A DNA stretch of 23,003 nucleotides, taken from positions 1 to 23,003 of the IMG/VR virus record IMGVR_UViG_3300028892_000589. One strand, written 5' to 3'. Under the pieces are notes generated by a model. It made no database searches. It had not been told where the DNA came from and worked only from the letters and a program-made list of their open reading frames with translations. The translations under genes and the position numbers were made by a program. Source of the DNA: a virus. Within the stretch, counting starts at the first letter, position 1. Every line of letters begins with the position of its first letter. Positions 1 to 4,947 of this stretch are shown piece by piece.

Positions 1-51
1 GTGACCAAAAAATCTAAAGAACAGGTTATCGATCGATTAAACAATTTGTAA
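1..51 (+). CDS. int: Tyrosine integrase, 3' end only
   Basis: The window opens inside an open + strand frame whose last 16 codons read VTKKSKEQVIDRLNNL followed by TAA at 49-51. This resembles the tail that follows the catalytic tyrosine in phage tyrosine recombinases, where the sequence typically runs Y-(S/T)-H-V-T-x-K. The catalytic residues lie outside the window, so the identity rests on this short tail plus context: it ends directly beside repeated arm-like motifs and an attP-like core, and it faces the late genes, the usual orientation of int in Gram-positive temperate phages. It would catalyse insertion and excision at the host attachment site. Confidence 0.75.
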   Translation: MTKKSKEQVIDRLNNL

Positions 52-70
52 TTTGCCCCTTTTTTGCCCC
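52..70 (+). repeat. Integrase arm-type site, left pair (direct repeat copy 1)
   Basis: The 19-bp sequence TTTGCCCCTTTTTTGCCCC begins right after the integrase stop. It consists of two TTTGCCCC motifs with an 11-bp period, about one helical turn. An exact copy lies at 266-284. Paired short direct repeats on both sides of a core are typical arm-type binding sites for the N-terminal domain of tyrosine integrases. The role is inferred from layout. Confidence 0.65.
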
Positions 71-98
71 TTTTGTATAAAATTAACATTAAACAAAC

Positions 99-129
99 AA
101 AAGAACCCCTATAAATAGAGGTTCTTTTA
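99..129. terminator. Bidirectional intrinsic terminator in attP
   Basis: AAGAACCCCT (101-110), a short AT-rich loop and AGAGGTTCTT (117-126) form a 10-bp stem with one mismatch. It is followed by TTTTAT on the + strand and by a T-rich tract on the minus strand. On the + strand it would end int transcription. On the minus strand it lies just downstream of the GroEL-like MGGMM-stop core, so after integration it could act as the new terminator of host groEL. Confidence 0.7.
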
Positions 130-135
130 TTATAA

Positions 136-153
136 CTACATCATGCCGCCCAT
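136..153 (-). other. attP: attP core matching the 3' end of groEL
   Basis: On the minus strand these 18 bases read ATG GGC GGC ATG ATG TAG, which is Met-Gly-Gly-Met-Met-stop, the characteristic end of bacterial GroEL. The preceding in-frame minus-strand codon is TAG and no GroEL-like coding lies upstream, so this is not the host gene itself. It sits between the paired arm-type repeats, 85 bp from the integrase stop. The simplest reading is that the phage core copies the last codons of groEL so that insertion leaves the host protein intact. The exact crossover cannot be seen here. Confidence 0.7.
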
Positions 154-265
154 CTAAGGTTGTCTGACACACTCATTTACACTAGTATAAAAATGCCTAT
201 ATAACAGCCTTTTGATCAATTTCAATTACAAAAATAATTCGACTAGTTCGAACTAATAAAGTTAT

Positions 266-284
266 TTTGCCCCTTTTTTGCCCC
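266..284 (+). repeat. Integrase arm-type site, right pair (direct repeat copy 2)
   Basis: Exact second copy of the 19-bp paired TTTGCCCC motif, again with an 11-bp period and the same orientation as the left pair. The 214-bp offset between copies, with the groEL-like core between them, fits the P and P' arms of an attP. It ends 19 bp before the -35 box of the SOS promoter, so integrase binding could touch that promoter. Confidence 0.65.
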
Positions 285-303
285 CTATTCTTTCTTTAAT
301 CCC

Positions 304-332
304 TTTACAAAACGAACAAACGTTCGTATACT
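304..332 (+). promoter_or_regulatory. SOS promoter: LexA box inside the -35/-10 spacer
   Basis: TTTACA (304-309), a 17-bp spacer and TATACT (327-332) form a good sigma-A promoter. The spacer contains CGAACAAACGTTCG at 313-326, a perfect match to the Gram-positive LexA/DinR box (CGAAC-N4-GTTCG). LexA bound here would cover the promoter, so the four genes downstream should be induced by DNA damage, the same signal that induces most prophages. Confidence 0.85.
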
Positions 333-363
333 GAAGAAGAATTAAACAAGAGGAGTGGTCAAA

Positions 364-684
364 TTGAAATATAATGATTTTAAAAGCCTTTTGAAAAACC
401 GTCTATCCGGTTACGAAGTATTTATGCAAAAAGCCGAGGAATTCCAAATTGCTAAGAATAAACTGCGTTCCGGAAAGGCTAAGTGGAACGATAAAAAAGT
501 TAACAAAGCAATTAACGGTATGTGGGATCAAGCTGCACAAAATATCTATCAGACTGTTAAAAATATGGATAAGATTCCAAATAGTCAATCATTAGACCCT
601 TACAATGATTGGCTTAAATTTATGGAAAGTAGAAATCTGTTTGAAGTACTGTCAGATTCTCTTGCTGATGTCGAAATGGAATAG
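364..684 (+). CDS. SOS-operon protein 1, unknown function
   Basis: First gene behind the LexA-box promoter, 106 residues from the TTG at 364. The upstream GTG at 355 overlaps the AGGAG ribosome site (351-355) and cannot be the main start; TTG at 364 has ideal 8-nt spacing. The protein is soluble, with no membrane segment or signal peptide. It is rich in Lys, Asn and Trp and looks mostly helical, with a basic stretch (residues about 30-50) and a middle section containing NGMWDQAAQN. I recognise no family. Its place at the head of an SOS-controlled operon suggests a role in DNA damage response or prophage induction, but nothing in the sequence fixes the function. Confidence 0.75.
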   Translation: MKYNDFKSLLKNRLSGYEVFMQKAEEFQIAKNKLRSGKAKWNDKKVNKAINGMWDQAAQNIYQTVKNMDKIPNSQSLDPYNDWLKFMESRNLFEVLSDSLADVEME

Positions 685-695
685 GAGTGATTGAT

Positions 696-986
696 ATGCA
701 AATACCATTAGCGCATCAAAGAACCTACGCATTAGAAAGATATTACTACGAGTTTATCGAGAGGATGGGTCCAGCACATTTCATGTATGACCAGTTTGTT
801 AGGACAATGGAAAATTTTGGGAAACCCTATTTCACTGTACCCATCAGCTATAGTCATTATTCGGAAGAGTTGGCTTTTGTATTTAAAATAGACGGTGAAA
901 ATTATCTGTTCGATCACGTTAGGACTCAAAACAAGATTCTTAGAAAATACGATCCTAACACAAAGTATAGGCCCGGCGGTAACTGA
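696..986 (+). CDS. SOS-operon protein 2, DUF5960-like
   Basis: Second gene of the SOS operon, 96 residues. ATG at 696 is preceded by AGGAG (683-687) with 8-nt spacing and is preferred over the GTG at 687, which overlaps that site. It begins nearly at the stop of gene 1, so the two are likely cotranslated. The protein is rich in aromatic residues (RYYYEF, GKPYFTV, SYSHYS) and has a KIDGENYLFDHV segment. The pattern reminds me of the small DUF5960 proteins of streptococci and enterococci. That assignment is from memory, and the biochemical function of that family is not known to me. Confidence 0.75.
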   Translation: MQIPLAHQRTYALERYYYEFIERMGPAHFMYDQFVRTMENFGKPYFTVPISYSHYSEELAFVFKIDGENYLFDHVRTQNKILRKYDPNTKYRPGGN

Positions 987-987
987 T

Positions 988-1254
988 ATGAACATAATCA
1001 GTCAATATGAGCAGGGCTACCTATCTTTCTCTGAGTTTATAAATGATTTTCCGTACAGTATTTCTGAGTCACAGGAAGCTTTATACGGCGCAAAATGTGT
1101 CGAGTTTTATGTTGTTGTCACTTTAGGTAAAACGGATTGTCGCTATTATGTACAACGCTATGGAGGCGATTGTAATGAAATCATTGAAAGGTACTGTATC
1201 GAAGATACGTGTGTTGAAGATGGCGAAAATCCCTTTAGTGCGTTTCTCGCTTGA
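988..1254 (+). CDS. SOS-operon protein 3, unknown function
   Basis: 88-residue ORF that starts one base after the TGA of gene 2. Its own ribosome site is weak (GGCGGT), so expression probably depends on translational coupling. The protein is acidic, with four cysteines (C47, C58 and two in the segment YCIEDTCVEDGENP near the end) that could be structural or bind metal. The last 80 bases overlap gene 4 in another frame, which is unusually long for a phage operon and raises the possibility that the C-terminus has been extended or shifted. No family is recognised. Confidence 0.6.
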   Translation: MNIISQYEQGYLSFSEFINDFPYSISESQEALYGAKCVEFYVVVTLGKTDCRYYVQRYGGDCNEIIERYCIEDTCVEDGENPFSAFLA

Positions 1255-1441
1255 TGGAGTGAATTGTTTAATTGCAGCACACAGCTTAAACTTTTTAGCT
1301 GATGTAGACGAAGGAATGCAGATCGTGGTTGCTGGTGAGTATAATAGTAGGAAACAATTTGTTGTGAAGAAGTATTCGGTGATTGGTAAGACGAAGATTA
1401 TGATTGAGTTTGAAGCAGCTAGAAGAGAGTTTTCAAGGTAA
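1175..1441 (+). CDS. SOS-operon protein 4, possible OB-fold protein
   Basis: 88 residues from ATG 1175, which has a good GGAGG site (1162-1166) at 8-nt spacing inside gene 3. A start at 1148 is possible but has no ribosome site. The N-terminal 70 residues alternate beta-like stretches and Gly/Asn/Asp turns (KGTVSKIRVL, PLVRFSLDGVNCLIAA, GMQIVVAGEYN, QFVVKKYSVIGK), which looks like a small barrel such as an OB fold. A basic and acidic helical tail follows. An OB fold in an SOS operon would fit nucleic-acid binding, but this is inference from pattern only. It is the last gene of the operon; no clear terminator follows. Confidence 0.7.
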   Translation: MKSLKGTVSKIRVLKMAKIPLVRFSLDGVNCLIAAHSLNFLADVDEGMQIVVAGEYNSRKQFVVKKYSVIGKTKIMIEFEAARREFSR

Positions 1442-1466
1442 AATTATTGTTTTCTCGCCACCTTTA

Positions 1467-1482
1467 AGAAACTATAATTTCC
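1467..1482 (+). promoter_or_regulatory. Possible second, degenerate operator with -10 hexamer
   Basis: AGAAACT-AT-AATTTCC repeats the left half of the palindrome at 1516-1533 exactly and the right half loosely, 50 bp upstream of it. It overlaps a perfect TATAAT hexamer at 1473-1478, though a convincing -35 box is lacking. It could be a second, weaker binding site of the same regulator. Confidence 0.35.
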
Positions 1483-1511
1483 AAAAACACTTAAATTCGT
1501 ATTTTTATAAC

Positions 1512-1540
1512 TTTACAGAAACTGAAGTTTCTGATATTAT
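1512..1540 (+). promoter_or_regulatory. Promoter with palindromic operator in the spacer
   Basis: TTTACA (1512-1517), a 17-bp spacer and TATTAT (1535-1540) make a near-consensus promoter. Overlapping the -35 end and filling the spacer is the inverted repeat CAGAAACT-GA-AGTTTCTG (1516-1533), with 8-bp arms. The downstream gene starts with a helix-turn-helix, so self-repression is the natural guess; the phage repressor could also bind here. Confidence 0.7.
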
Positions 1541-1569
1541 GTATTTAAAATAATTAAGAGGTGATTTAA

Positions 1570-2205
1570 ATGGATCAGATTTTGGAAAACATAAGAGAAT
1601 TATTATCATCAAATATCCCAACATCAAAAATTGAGGAATACACAGGCATAACCAGCCAAAATATAAACAAATATCGGAGAGGAGAAACAGATATATTAAA
1701 AATGAGTTTGGCTAACGCAAAGAAGATTAACGATTACTATAATTTTTTAGAAAATGACAATACTTTCACTAAAAATGAGTTGGATAGATTAGATAGTGTT
1801 TTTTCTTATGATTCATTGGACATTGAAGTAAAAATGTTACTTATTACAAGATATGTTGATGGAAGAGCATATCAGCCTGAATTGCAAGGTTTTGATTTAA
1901 GATACAACTCAAACGGCGGATTTATATATAGTCAAATTCATTCTGGCGTTGGAACAGCACATCCGATTTTTGAATTTACTGAAAACCAATTTTATGTTAC
2001 TCCTACTCGTTCATACGTAAGTCAAGTTGCCGGTAAGTTAATAGAAAAAGTTGATGTAAGTACTGTTGGTCCAATTCCAAAGTGGTTCTTATACAAAAGA
2101 TATCTAGATGACATTGATAATATCACTGCGTCTATAAAAAAAATAAAGCGTGTAGCAATTTTAACTCAAGAAAATTTCAATGCTCAATACAGTAGAATTA
2201 AATAA
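1570..2205 (+). CDS. Helix-turn-helix protein of unknown function (accessory gene)
   Basis: 211 residues from ATG 1570 behind AGAGGTGAT. The N-terminus (about residues 15-45, with IEEYTGITSQNINKYRRGET) has the pattern of a phage-repressor-type helix-turn-helix, in which a TGI-S-N-Y core precedes an RRGE wing or turn. The rest (about 60-211) is rich in Tyr, Asn and Ile, has no membrane segment, and resembles nothing I recognise. It lies between attP and the endolysin, against the late direction and with its own promoter, which is the usual place for lysogenic-conversion genes. Expression in the lysogen is therefore likely. Possible roles are autoregulated transcription control or exclusion of other phages. 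Neither can be chosen from the sequence. Confidence 0.8.
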   Translation: MDQILENIRELLSSNIPTSKIEEYTGITSQNINKYRRGETDILKMSLANAKKINDYYNFLENDNTFTKNELDRLDSVFSYDSLDIEVKMLLITRYVDGRAYQPELQGFDLRYNSNGGFIYSQIHSGVGTAHPIFEFTENQFYVTPTRSYVSQVAGKLIEKVDVSTVGPIPKWFLYKRYLDDIDNITASIKKIKRVAILTQENFNAQYSRIK

Positions 2206-2237
2206 AAAAGTCCCCTACTCAAACGAGTAAGGGGGAT
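2204..2237. terminator. Convergent terminator between accessory gene and endolysin
   Basis: TCCCCTACTC (2211-2220), loop AAAC and GAGTAAGGGGGA (2225-2236) pair with a single bulged A. On the minus strand a T6 run follows, making a strong end for the late operon just after the endolysin stop. On the + strand the T-run is weak (ATTTGTG), so it probably works less well for the accessory gene. Confidence 0.85.
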
Positions 2238-2242
2238 TTGTG

Positions 2243-3223
2243 TTACTTAACATCTTGCTCCAAGAACCAAGAATTGATTCCGTCCAGCAAGTATGCTTTT
2301 TTAGATTTAGATTGGTTAACGGATTTAATCTGTTTGATTTTATACTTCTTACCTTTAACCCACGTAGGAATGTTTTGCCCGGTTTGATATTGAGTGGCAT
2401 GACTTTGCACTGTTACTGTATCGCCTACTTTTTTAGTAGCGTTTGTAGTTGAGCTGGTAGCCAGTTGAATATCGTTCTTGTGGGCCCAACCCAGGCTATC
2501 AATCAAATATGGTTTGTTACCGCTGACCACACGCTTGATTGTGCCAGTTTTACCGCGACTAGCAGTCGACCGACCAGCGCCTGTACTATCCTTGTATAGC
2601 GCATCAGTGATTTTCACCTTGTCTCCTACTTTAAAACTTGTTGGAGCAGCCGGCTTGCTTGTGGATTCATTGTTGTTGCTAGATGAATTTGCAGAATATC
2701 CGAACACAGCCAGCGCCGCATTAACTGCTGCATCCATTTTAGCGAATAAAGCTTTCATATCGGATGCGTTGTCGATAAATCCCCATTCGATCAACAGGAC
2801 TTTTTTACCTGATCCCGAGTTACGAGCGATTCCCAGCCAAGAGCCATCTTTGGCGCCACGATCAACTAAACCTAATGTTTTGGCAATTGCGGCAGATACC
2901 TTAGCAGCTGTTGCTTTATTGCTTGCTGAACCATATAAGACTTCCACGCCCGTAGCTTTTCCGTTGAAGGCATTCAAGTGGTTAGAAATTTGCCAACCGT
3001 CAGCGCATTTGTTGATGTTCGCCGCTACATTGTTGATAATCCCATTTGATGTCGTGCTAGTATTGTCGGTAACGTTTTTTGCGCCAGTTTTCTTGACCAT
3101 TAAATCGGTGATTGTACGCGCTACATCCGCTTCTTTATAACCGTTGCCTACCGCTCCTGGATCTGTCCATGCATTTCCGTTTTTCTTTCCGCCATGTCCT
3201 GCGTGTACTGATTGGATTGTCAT
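2243..3223 (-). CDS. lys: Endolysin, N-acetylmuramoyl-L-alanine amidase with SH3-like wall-binding repeats
   Basis: 326 residues with no signal peptide, so release depends on the holin. Residues 1-175 are an Amidase_3 zinc amidase: VHAGHGG (H10), GYKEADV (E31), SNHLNAF (H82) and LIEWGFIDN (E146) supply the expected zinc ligands and catalytic glutamate. It cuts the bond between MurNAc and L-Ala in peptidoglycan. A Ser/Asn-rich linker (about 176-195) leads to two SH3-like segments (about 196-255 and 262-326), the first with KVGDKVKITD and PYLIDSLGW, the second with KVGDTVTV and WFLEQDV, which should bind the wall. AAAGGAGG precedes the ATG at 3223. It is the last gene of the late operon, downstream of the holin. 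Confidence 0.93.
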   Translation of the reverse strand: MTIQSVHAGHGGKKNGNAWTDPGAVGNGYKEADVARTITDLMVKKTGAKNVTDNTSTTSNGIINNVAANINKCADGWQISNHLNAFNGKATGVEVLYGSASNKATAAKVSAAIAKTLGLVDRGAKDGSWLGIARNSGSGKKVLLIEWGFIDNASDMKALFAKMDAAVNAALAVFGYSANSSSNNNESTSKPAAPTSFKVGDKVKITDALYKDSTGAGRSTASRGKTGTIKRVVSGNKPYLIDSLGWAHKNDIQLATSSTTNATKKVGDTVTVQSHATQYQTGQNIPTWVKGKKYKIKQIKSVNQSKSKKAYLLDGINSWFLEQDVK

Positions 3224-3258
3224 AAATATTCCTCCTTTAGGTATAGAAAAAGAGCGGC

Positions 3259-3594
3259 TTATTCAGCCACTCCTTGGTCAACGCCATCTTTCATCCCTTT
3301 TACTGCTGATTCGATTAACAGATTCAGCTCGTCTTCGGTGAACTTGATCCCGTTCTTGTTAAATAAGTCTACTAACTGAGCCTTGGCCTCTTGCAACTTA
3401 GCATCTCCATTTGCTTCTGCGTACACTTGCTGGACAGCGGCTACCACAATATCTACATAGTTCTTCTTGCTTTCCAATTGAGCTAGCACACCTTTCCTCT
3501 TCAAATATGCCGTTCCTTTTTGTCCAATGAAAGTTGTCGCCAAACCAACAACGACAATCAACAAGTTTAACAATACATCCTGTAATGCTTCCAT
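3259..3594 (-). CDS. hol: Holin, LLH family
   Basis: 111 residues with one N-terminal membrane segment (about residues 7-26, LLNLLIVVVGLATTFIG) followed by a charged, helical cytoplasmic part containing YLKRKG and an alanine-rich helix that ends in ESAVKGMKDGVDQG. This architecture matches the LLH-type phage holins of Lactobacillales. Holins form lesions in the membrane at a set time and let the endolysin reach the wall. It lies directly upstream of the endolysin and follows the coiled-coil membrane protein without a gap. Confidence 0.85.
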   Translation of the reverse strand: MEALQDVLLNLLIVVVGLATTFIGQKGTAYLKRKGVLAQLESKKNYVDIVVAAVQQVYAEANGDAKLQEAKAQLVDLFNKNGIKFTEDELNLLIESAVKGMKDGVDQGVAE

Positions 3595-4002
3595 TTAAAT
3601 TCCACCTTTCAAAATAGTGTTCTCATTTTTTAATGTTTCGTTTTCTCCTTCAAGCTCTTGGATTCGTTCGTCTCGTTCTTCCACTTGCAACTCAAGAAAT
3701 CCAATCTGTTCCCGATAGTCCTTAACTTCTTTTTCGTGAGTTTGCTTGAATTCGGCAAACTCCGTTCGAACCGCCGCTAATTCTTCTTTGAACCCTTTAA
3801 CTTGCTCTTTGTATTCAGAGATAATAGTCTTCATTTCTTGGATGTACATTGATTCCGTTGTGTTATCGCCTTCTGTTTTCACTTCATCTACTTTGTTTTT
3901 CCCTTGAACTTTAGCTACTGCCTTTGGACCAAGATAAGCTGTGACAAACAGCCCCACCAAAGTAATAATCTGCGGAAATCCACTTTCCCAAAACTTATCC
4001 AT
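3595..4002 (-). CDS. Membrane-anchored coiled-coil protein of the lysis cassette
   Basis: 135 residues from the ATG at 4002. That start has AAAGGA at 8-nt spacing, whereas the ATG at 4011 touches the ribosome site. A single N-terminal membrane segment (FPQIITLVGLFVTAYLG) is followed by a long coiled coil from about residue 50 to the end, rich in Glu and Lys with leucine spacing. It resembles small lysis-module proteins that sit beside holins, such as XhlA-type partners or antiholins, but I cannot assign a family. It overlaps the upstream gene by 8 nt and ends next to the holin start, so the lysis genes are translated together. Confidence 0.8.
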   Translation of the reverse strand: MDKFWESGFPQIITLVGLFVTAYLGPKAVAKVQGKNKVDEVKTEGDNTTESMYIQEMKTIISEYKEQVKGFKEELAAVRTEFAEFKQTHEKEVKDYREQIGFLELQVEERDERIQELEGENETLKNENTILKGGI

Positions 4003-4426
4003 CCGATCCATCCTTTATTACGATTTCTTGTTGGTGCGCCTTAATTATGTTGGTACTCTCGGCAGCAATAATGAAACAGTAAATAAAAGAGGGGTTTGTG
4101 CTACCTTCAAGAAATGTAATTAAGAAACACAATCCAAGCAAAATCCATAGGAATAATAGAACAAAGTATAAAGGGAGTTTGAGATACACATTATCAATTA
4201 TCAATCCAAACACTTTCAGAGCGCCGATAATGATAAACATCAAACCAAAATAACGACCACCGATAAATCCGAAGATATTATTGATAGCCGCATAAGCGTT
4301 TGAATATGAAAGGATGTTTGAGTTGAAAAAGTGGTAGAAGCCATAGGCGATTGAACCTAGAGAGAAAGCGAAAGAAGTACTTCGTTTGTTAATATATCCG
4401 AGTGTATATCTAATTAATTCCCGCAT
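3995..4426 (-). CDS. Multi-pass membrane protein of the lysis cassette
   Basis: 143 residues with about four hydrophobic segments: around 18-36, 48-80 (IFGFIGGRYFGLMFIIIGALKVFG spans one or two), 85-108 (PLYFVLLFLWILLGLCFLI) and 113-126. A short charged C-terminus follows. Small multi-pass proteins with this layout are frequent between tail-fibre and holin genes in Gram-positive phages, but I recognise no named family. It could be a holin-like or antiholin-like factor. It is the first gene after the terminator at 4446-4475 and has only about 20 bases for a leader, with an AGGTGG ribosome site. Confidence 0.75.
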   Translation of the reverse strand: MRELIRYTLGYINKRSTSFAFSLGSIAYGFYHFFNSNILSYSNAYAAINNIFGFIGGRYFGLMFIIIGALKVFGLIIDNVYLKLPLYFVLLFLWILLGLCFLITFLEGSTNPSFIYCFIIAAESTNIIKAHQQEIVIKDGSDG

Positions 4427-4445
4427 ATGCCACCTACTTCCCTAA

Positions 4446-4475
4446 AATAAAAAGCACACTCGATTGAGCGTGCTT
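4446..4475 (-). terminator. Intrinsic terminator directly before the lysis cassette
   Basis: On the minus strand AAGCACGCTC-AATC-GAGTGTGCTT (4475-4452) forms a 10-bp stem with one mismatch, followed by TTTTTATTTTA. It ends about 20 bases before the first lysis gene, which leaves no room for a promoter between them. Confidence 0.8.
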
Positions 4476-4481
4476 AATTTA

Positions 4482-4683
4482 CTACTTATCAAAATTTTCG
4501 GGTGTAAGTACTAAATAGCTGATCTTTTCAGAATCCTGAATAGTACTCATATCAAATATATCTTCAACCTCAATATTTTGATTCCACCTCTTCATAATTT
4601 TTATATCAATCAGTTTAATTTTTTCTTCCTAATGGGCTGTTAAGGACTTTCATTTCCTGTTCTTTCATATTTAGTATTTTCAA
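4482..4683 (-). pseudogene. Small ORF interrupted by a one-base frameshift
   Basis: A TTG start at 4683 with GGAGG (4692-4696) at 8-nt spacing opens a frame reading MKILNMKEQEMKVLNSPLGR that stops at 4615-4617. The next frame continues from the same place with KIKLIDIKIMKRWNQ and ends ISYLVLTPENFDK at 4482. Removing one A from the A6 run (minus strand, 4619-4624) joins both into a continuous 66-residue protein. The downstream part has an ATG at 4595 but no ribosome site. This is either a real frameshift, a sequencing slip or, less likely, a programmed shift. No function is recognised. Confidence 0.55.
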
Positions 4684-4810
4684 CCTCATAACCTCCAGTT
4701 TTTTTCTCAATAATATCATTTTGGAAGTTTTTTAAAAATAGCTTAATTTTCTTTTGCCCATCTGGATCAGCTTTAAAAGCTTTTTTTGATAAATTTTCTG
4801 CCCTGATCAT
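4640..4810 (-). CDS. Small hypothetical protein (56 aa)
   Basis: ATG at 4810 with AAGGAG upstream opens a 56-residue frame starting MIRAENLSKKAFKADPDGQK and ending ERTGNESP. It is hydrophilic and lysine-rich, probably helical, with no membrane segment. Its end overlaps the start of the frameshifted ORF at 4683 by 44 nt, so the two look like a coupled pair. It lies between two minus-strand terminators (4875-4906 and 4446-4475). No family is recognised. Confidence 0.6.
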   Translation of the reverse strand: MIRAENLSKKAFKADPDGQKKIKLFLKNFQNDIIEKKTGGYEVENTKYERTGNESP

Positions 4811-4845
4811 TTATGCCATCTCCTTATTTTATAAAGCGCACTTTC

Positions 4846-4926
4846 CTAAAATATAATCCACAACACTACTAGCCAAAAAAGCAGACAACCAAGAATGATT
4901 GTCCGCCAGATTTGATATGGTTTCAT
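4846..4926 (-). CDS. Possible 26-residue membrane peptide
   Basis: ATG at 4926 with GGAG (4934-4937) at 7-nt spacing encodes a 26-residue peptide with a basic N-terminus (MKPYQIWR) and a single hydrophobic stretch (IILGCLLFWLVVLWIIF). The same bases form the terminator hairpin at 4881-4906, so the ORF may be accidental. The ribosome site and the uninterrupted hydrophobic segment argue that it might be translated. Confidence 0.4.
   Translation of the reverse strand: MKPYQIWRTIILGCLLFWLVVLWIIF
4875..4906 (-). terminator. Intrinsic terminator after the receptor-binding gene
   Basis: On the minus strand GCGGACAATC-ATTCTT-GGTTGTCTGC forms a 10-bp stem with two G-U pairs, followed by T6. It lies about 40 bases after the stop of the 515-residue tail gene and would cut transcription before the small ORFs and lysis genes. 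Confidence 0.75.
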
Positions 4927-4947
4927 TATTGTACTCCATTCAGGTTT

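Noticed and set aside
244-255. Perfect 12-bp palindrome TAGTTCGAACTA in the attP region, with a GTTCGAA resembling a tRNA T-loop
   Set aside because: No tRNA acceptor or anticodon stem can be formed around it, and the groEL-like core is a better att candidate. It might still be a binding site for an accessory protein, but nothing supports a specific role.
355-363. GTG at 355 as start of the first SOS-operon gene
   Set aside because: It overlaps the AGGAG ribosome site; the TTG at 364 has 8-nt spacing.
2478-3140. Long + strand ORF (220 codons) opposite the endolysin
   Set aside because: It is the antisense shadow of a clear Amidase_3 gene, begins with TTG without a ribosome site, and its product is a low-complexity Leu/Ala/Ser sequence.
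4615-4630. A-run in the small broken ORF as a -1 slippery site
   Set aside because: A -1 shift on A-AAA-AAT leads to a stop within three codons. The continuing frame needs +1 (or loss of one base), so a classical -1 programmed shift is excluded.
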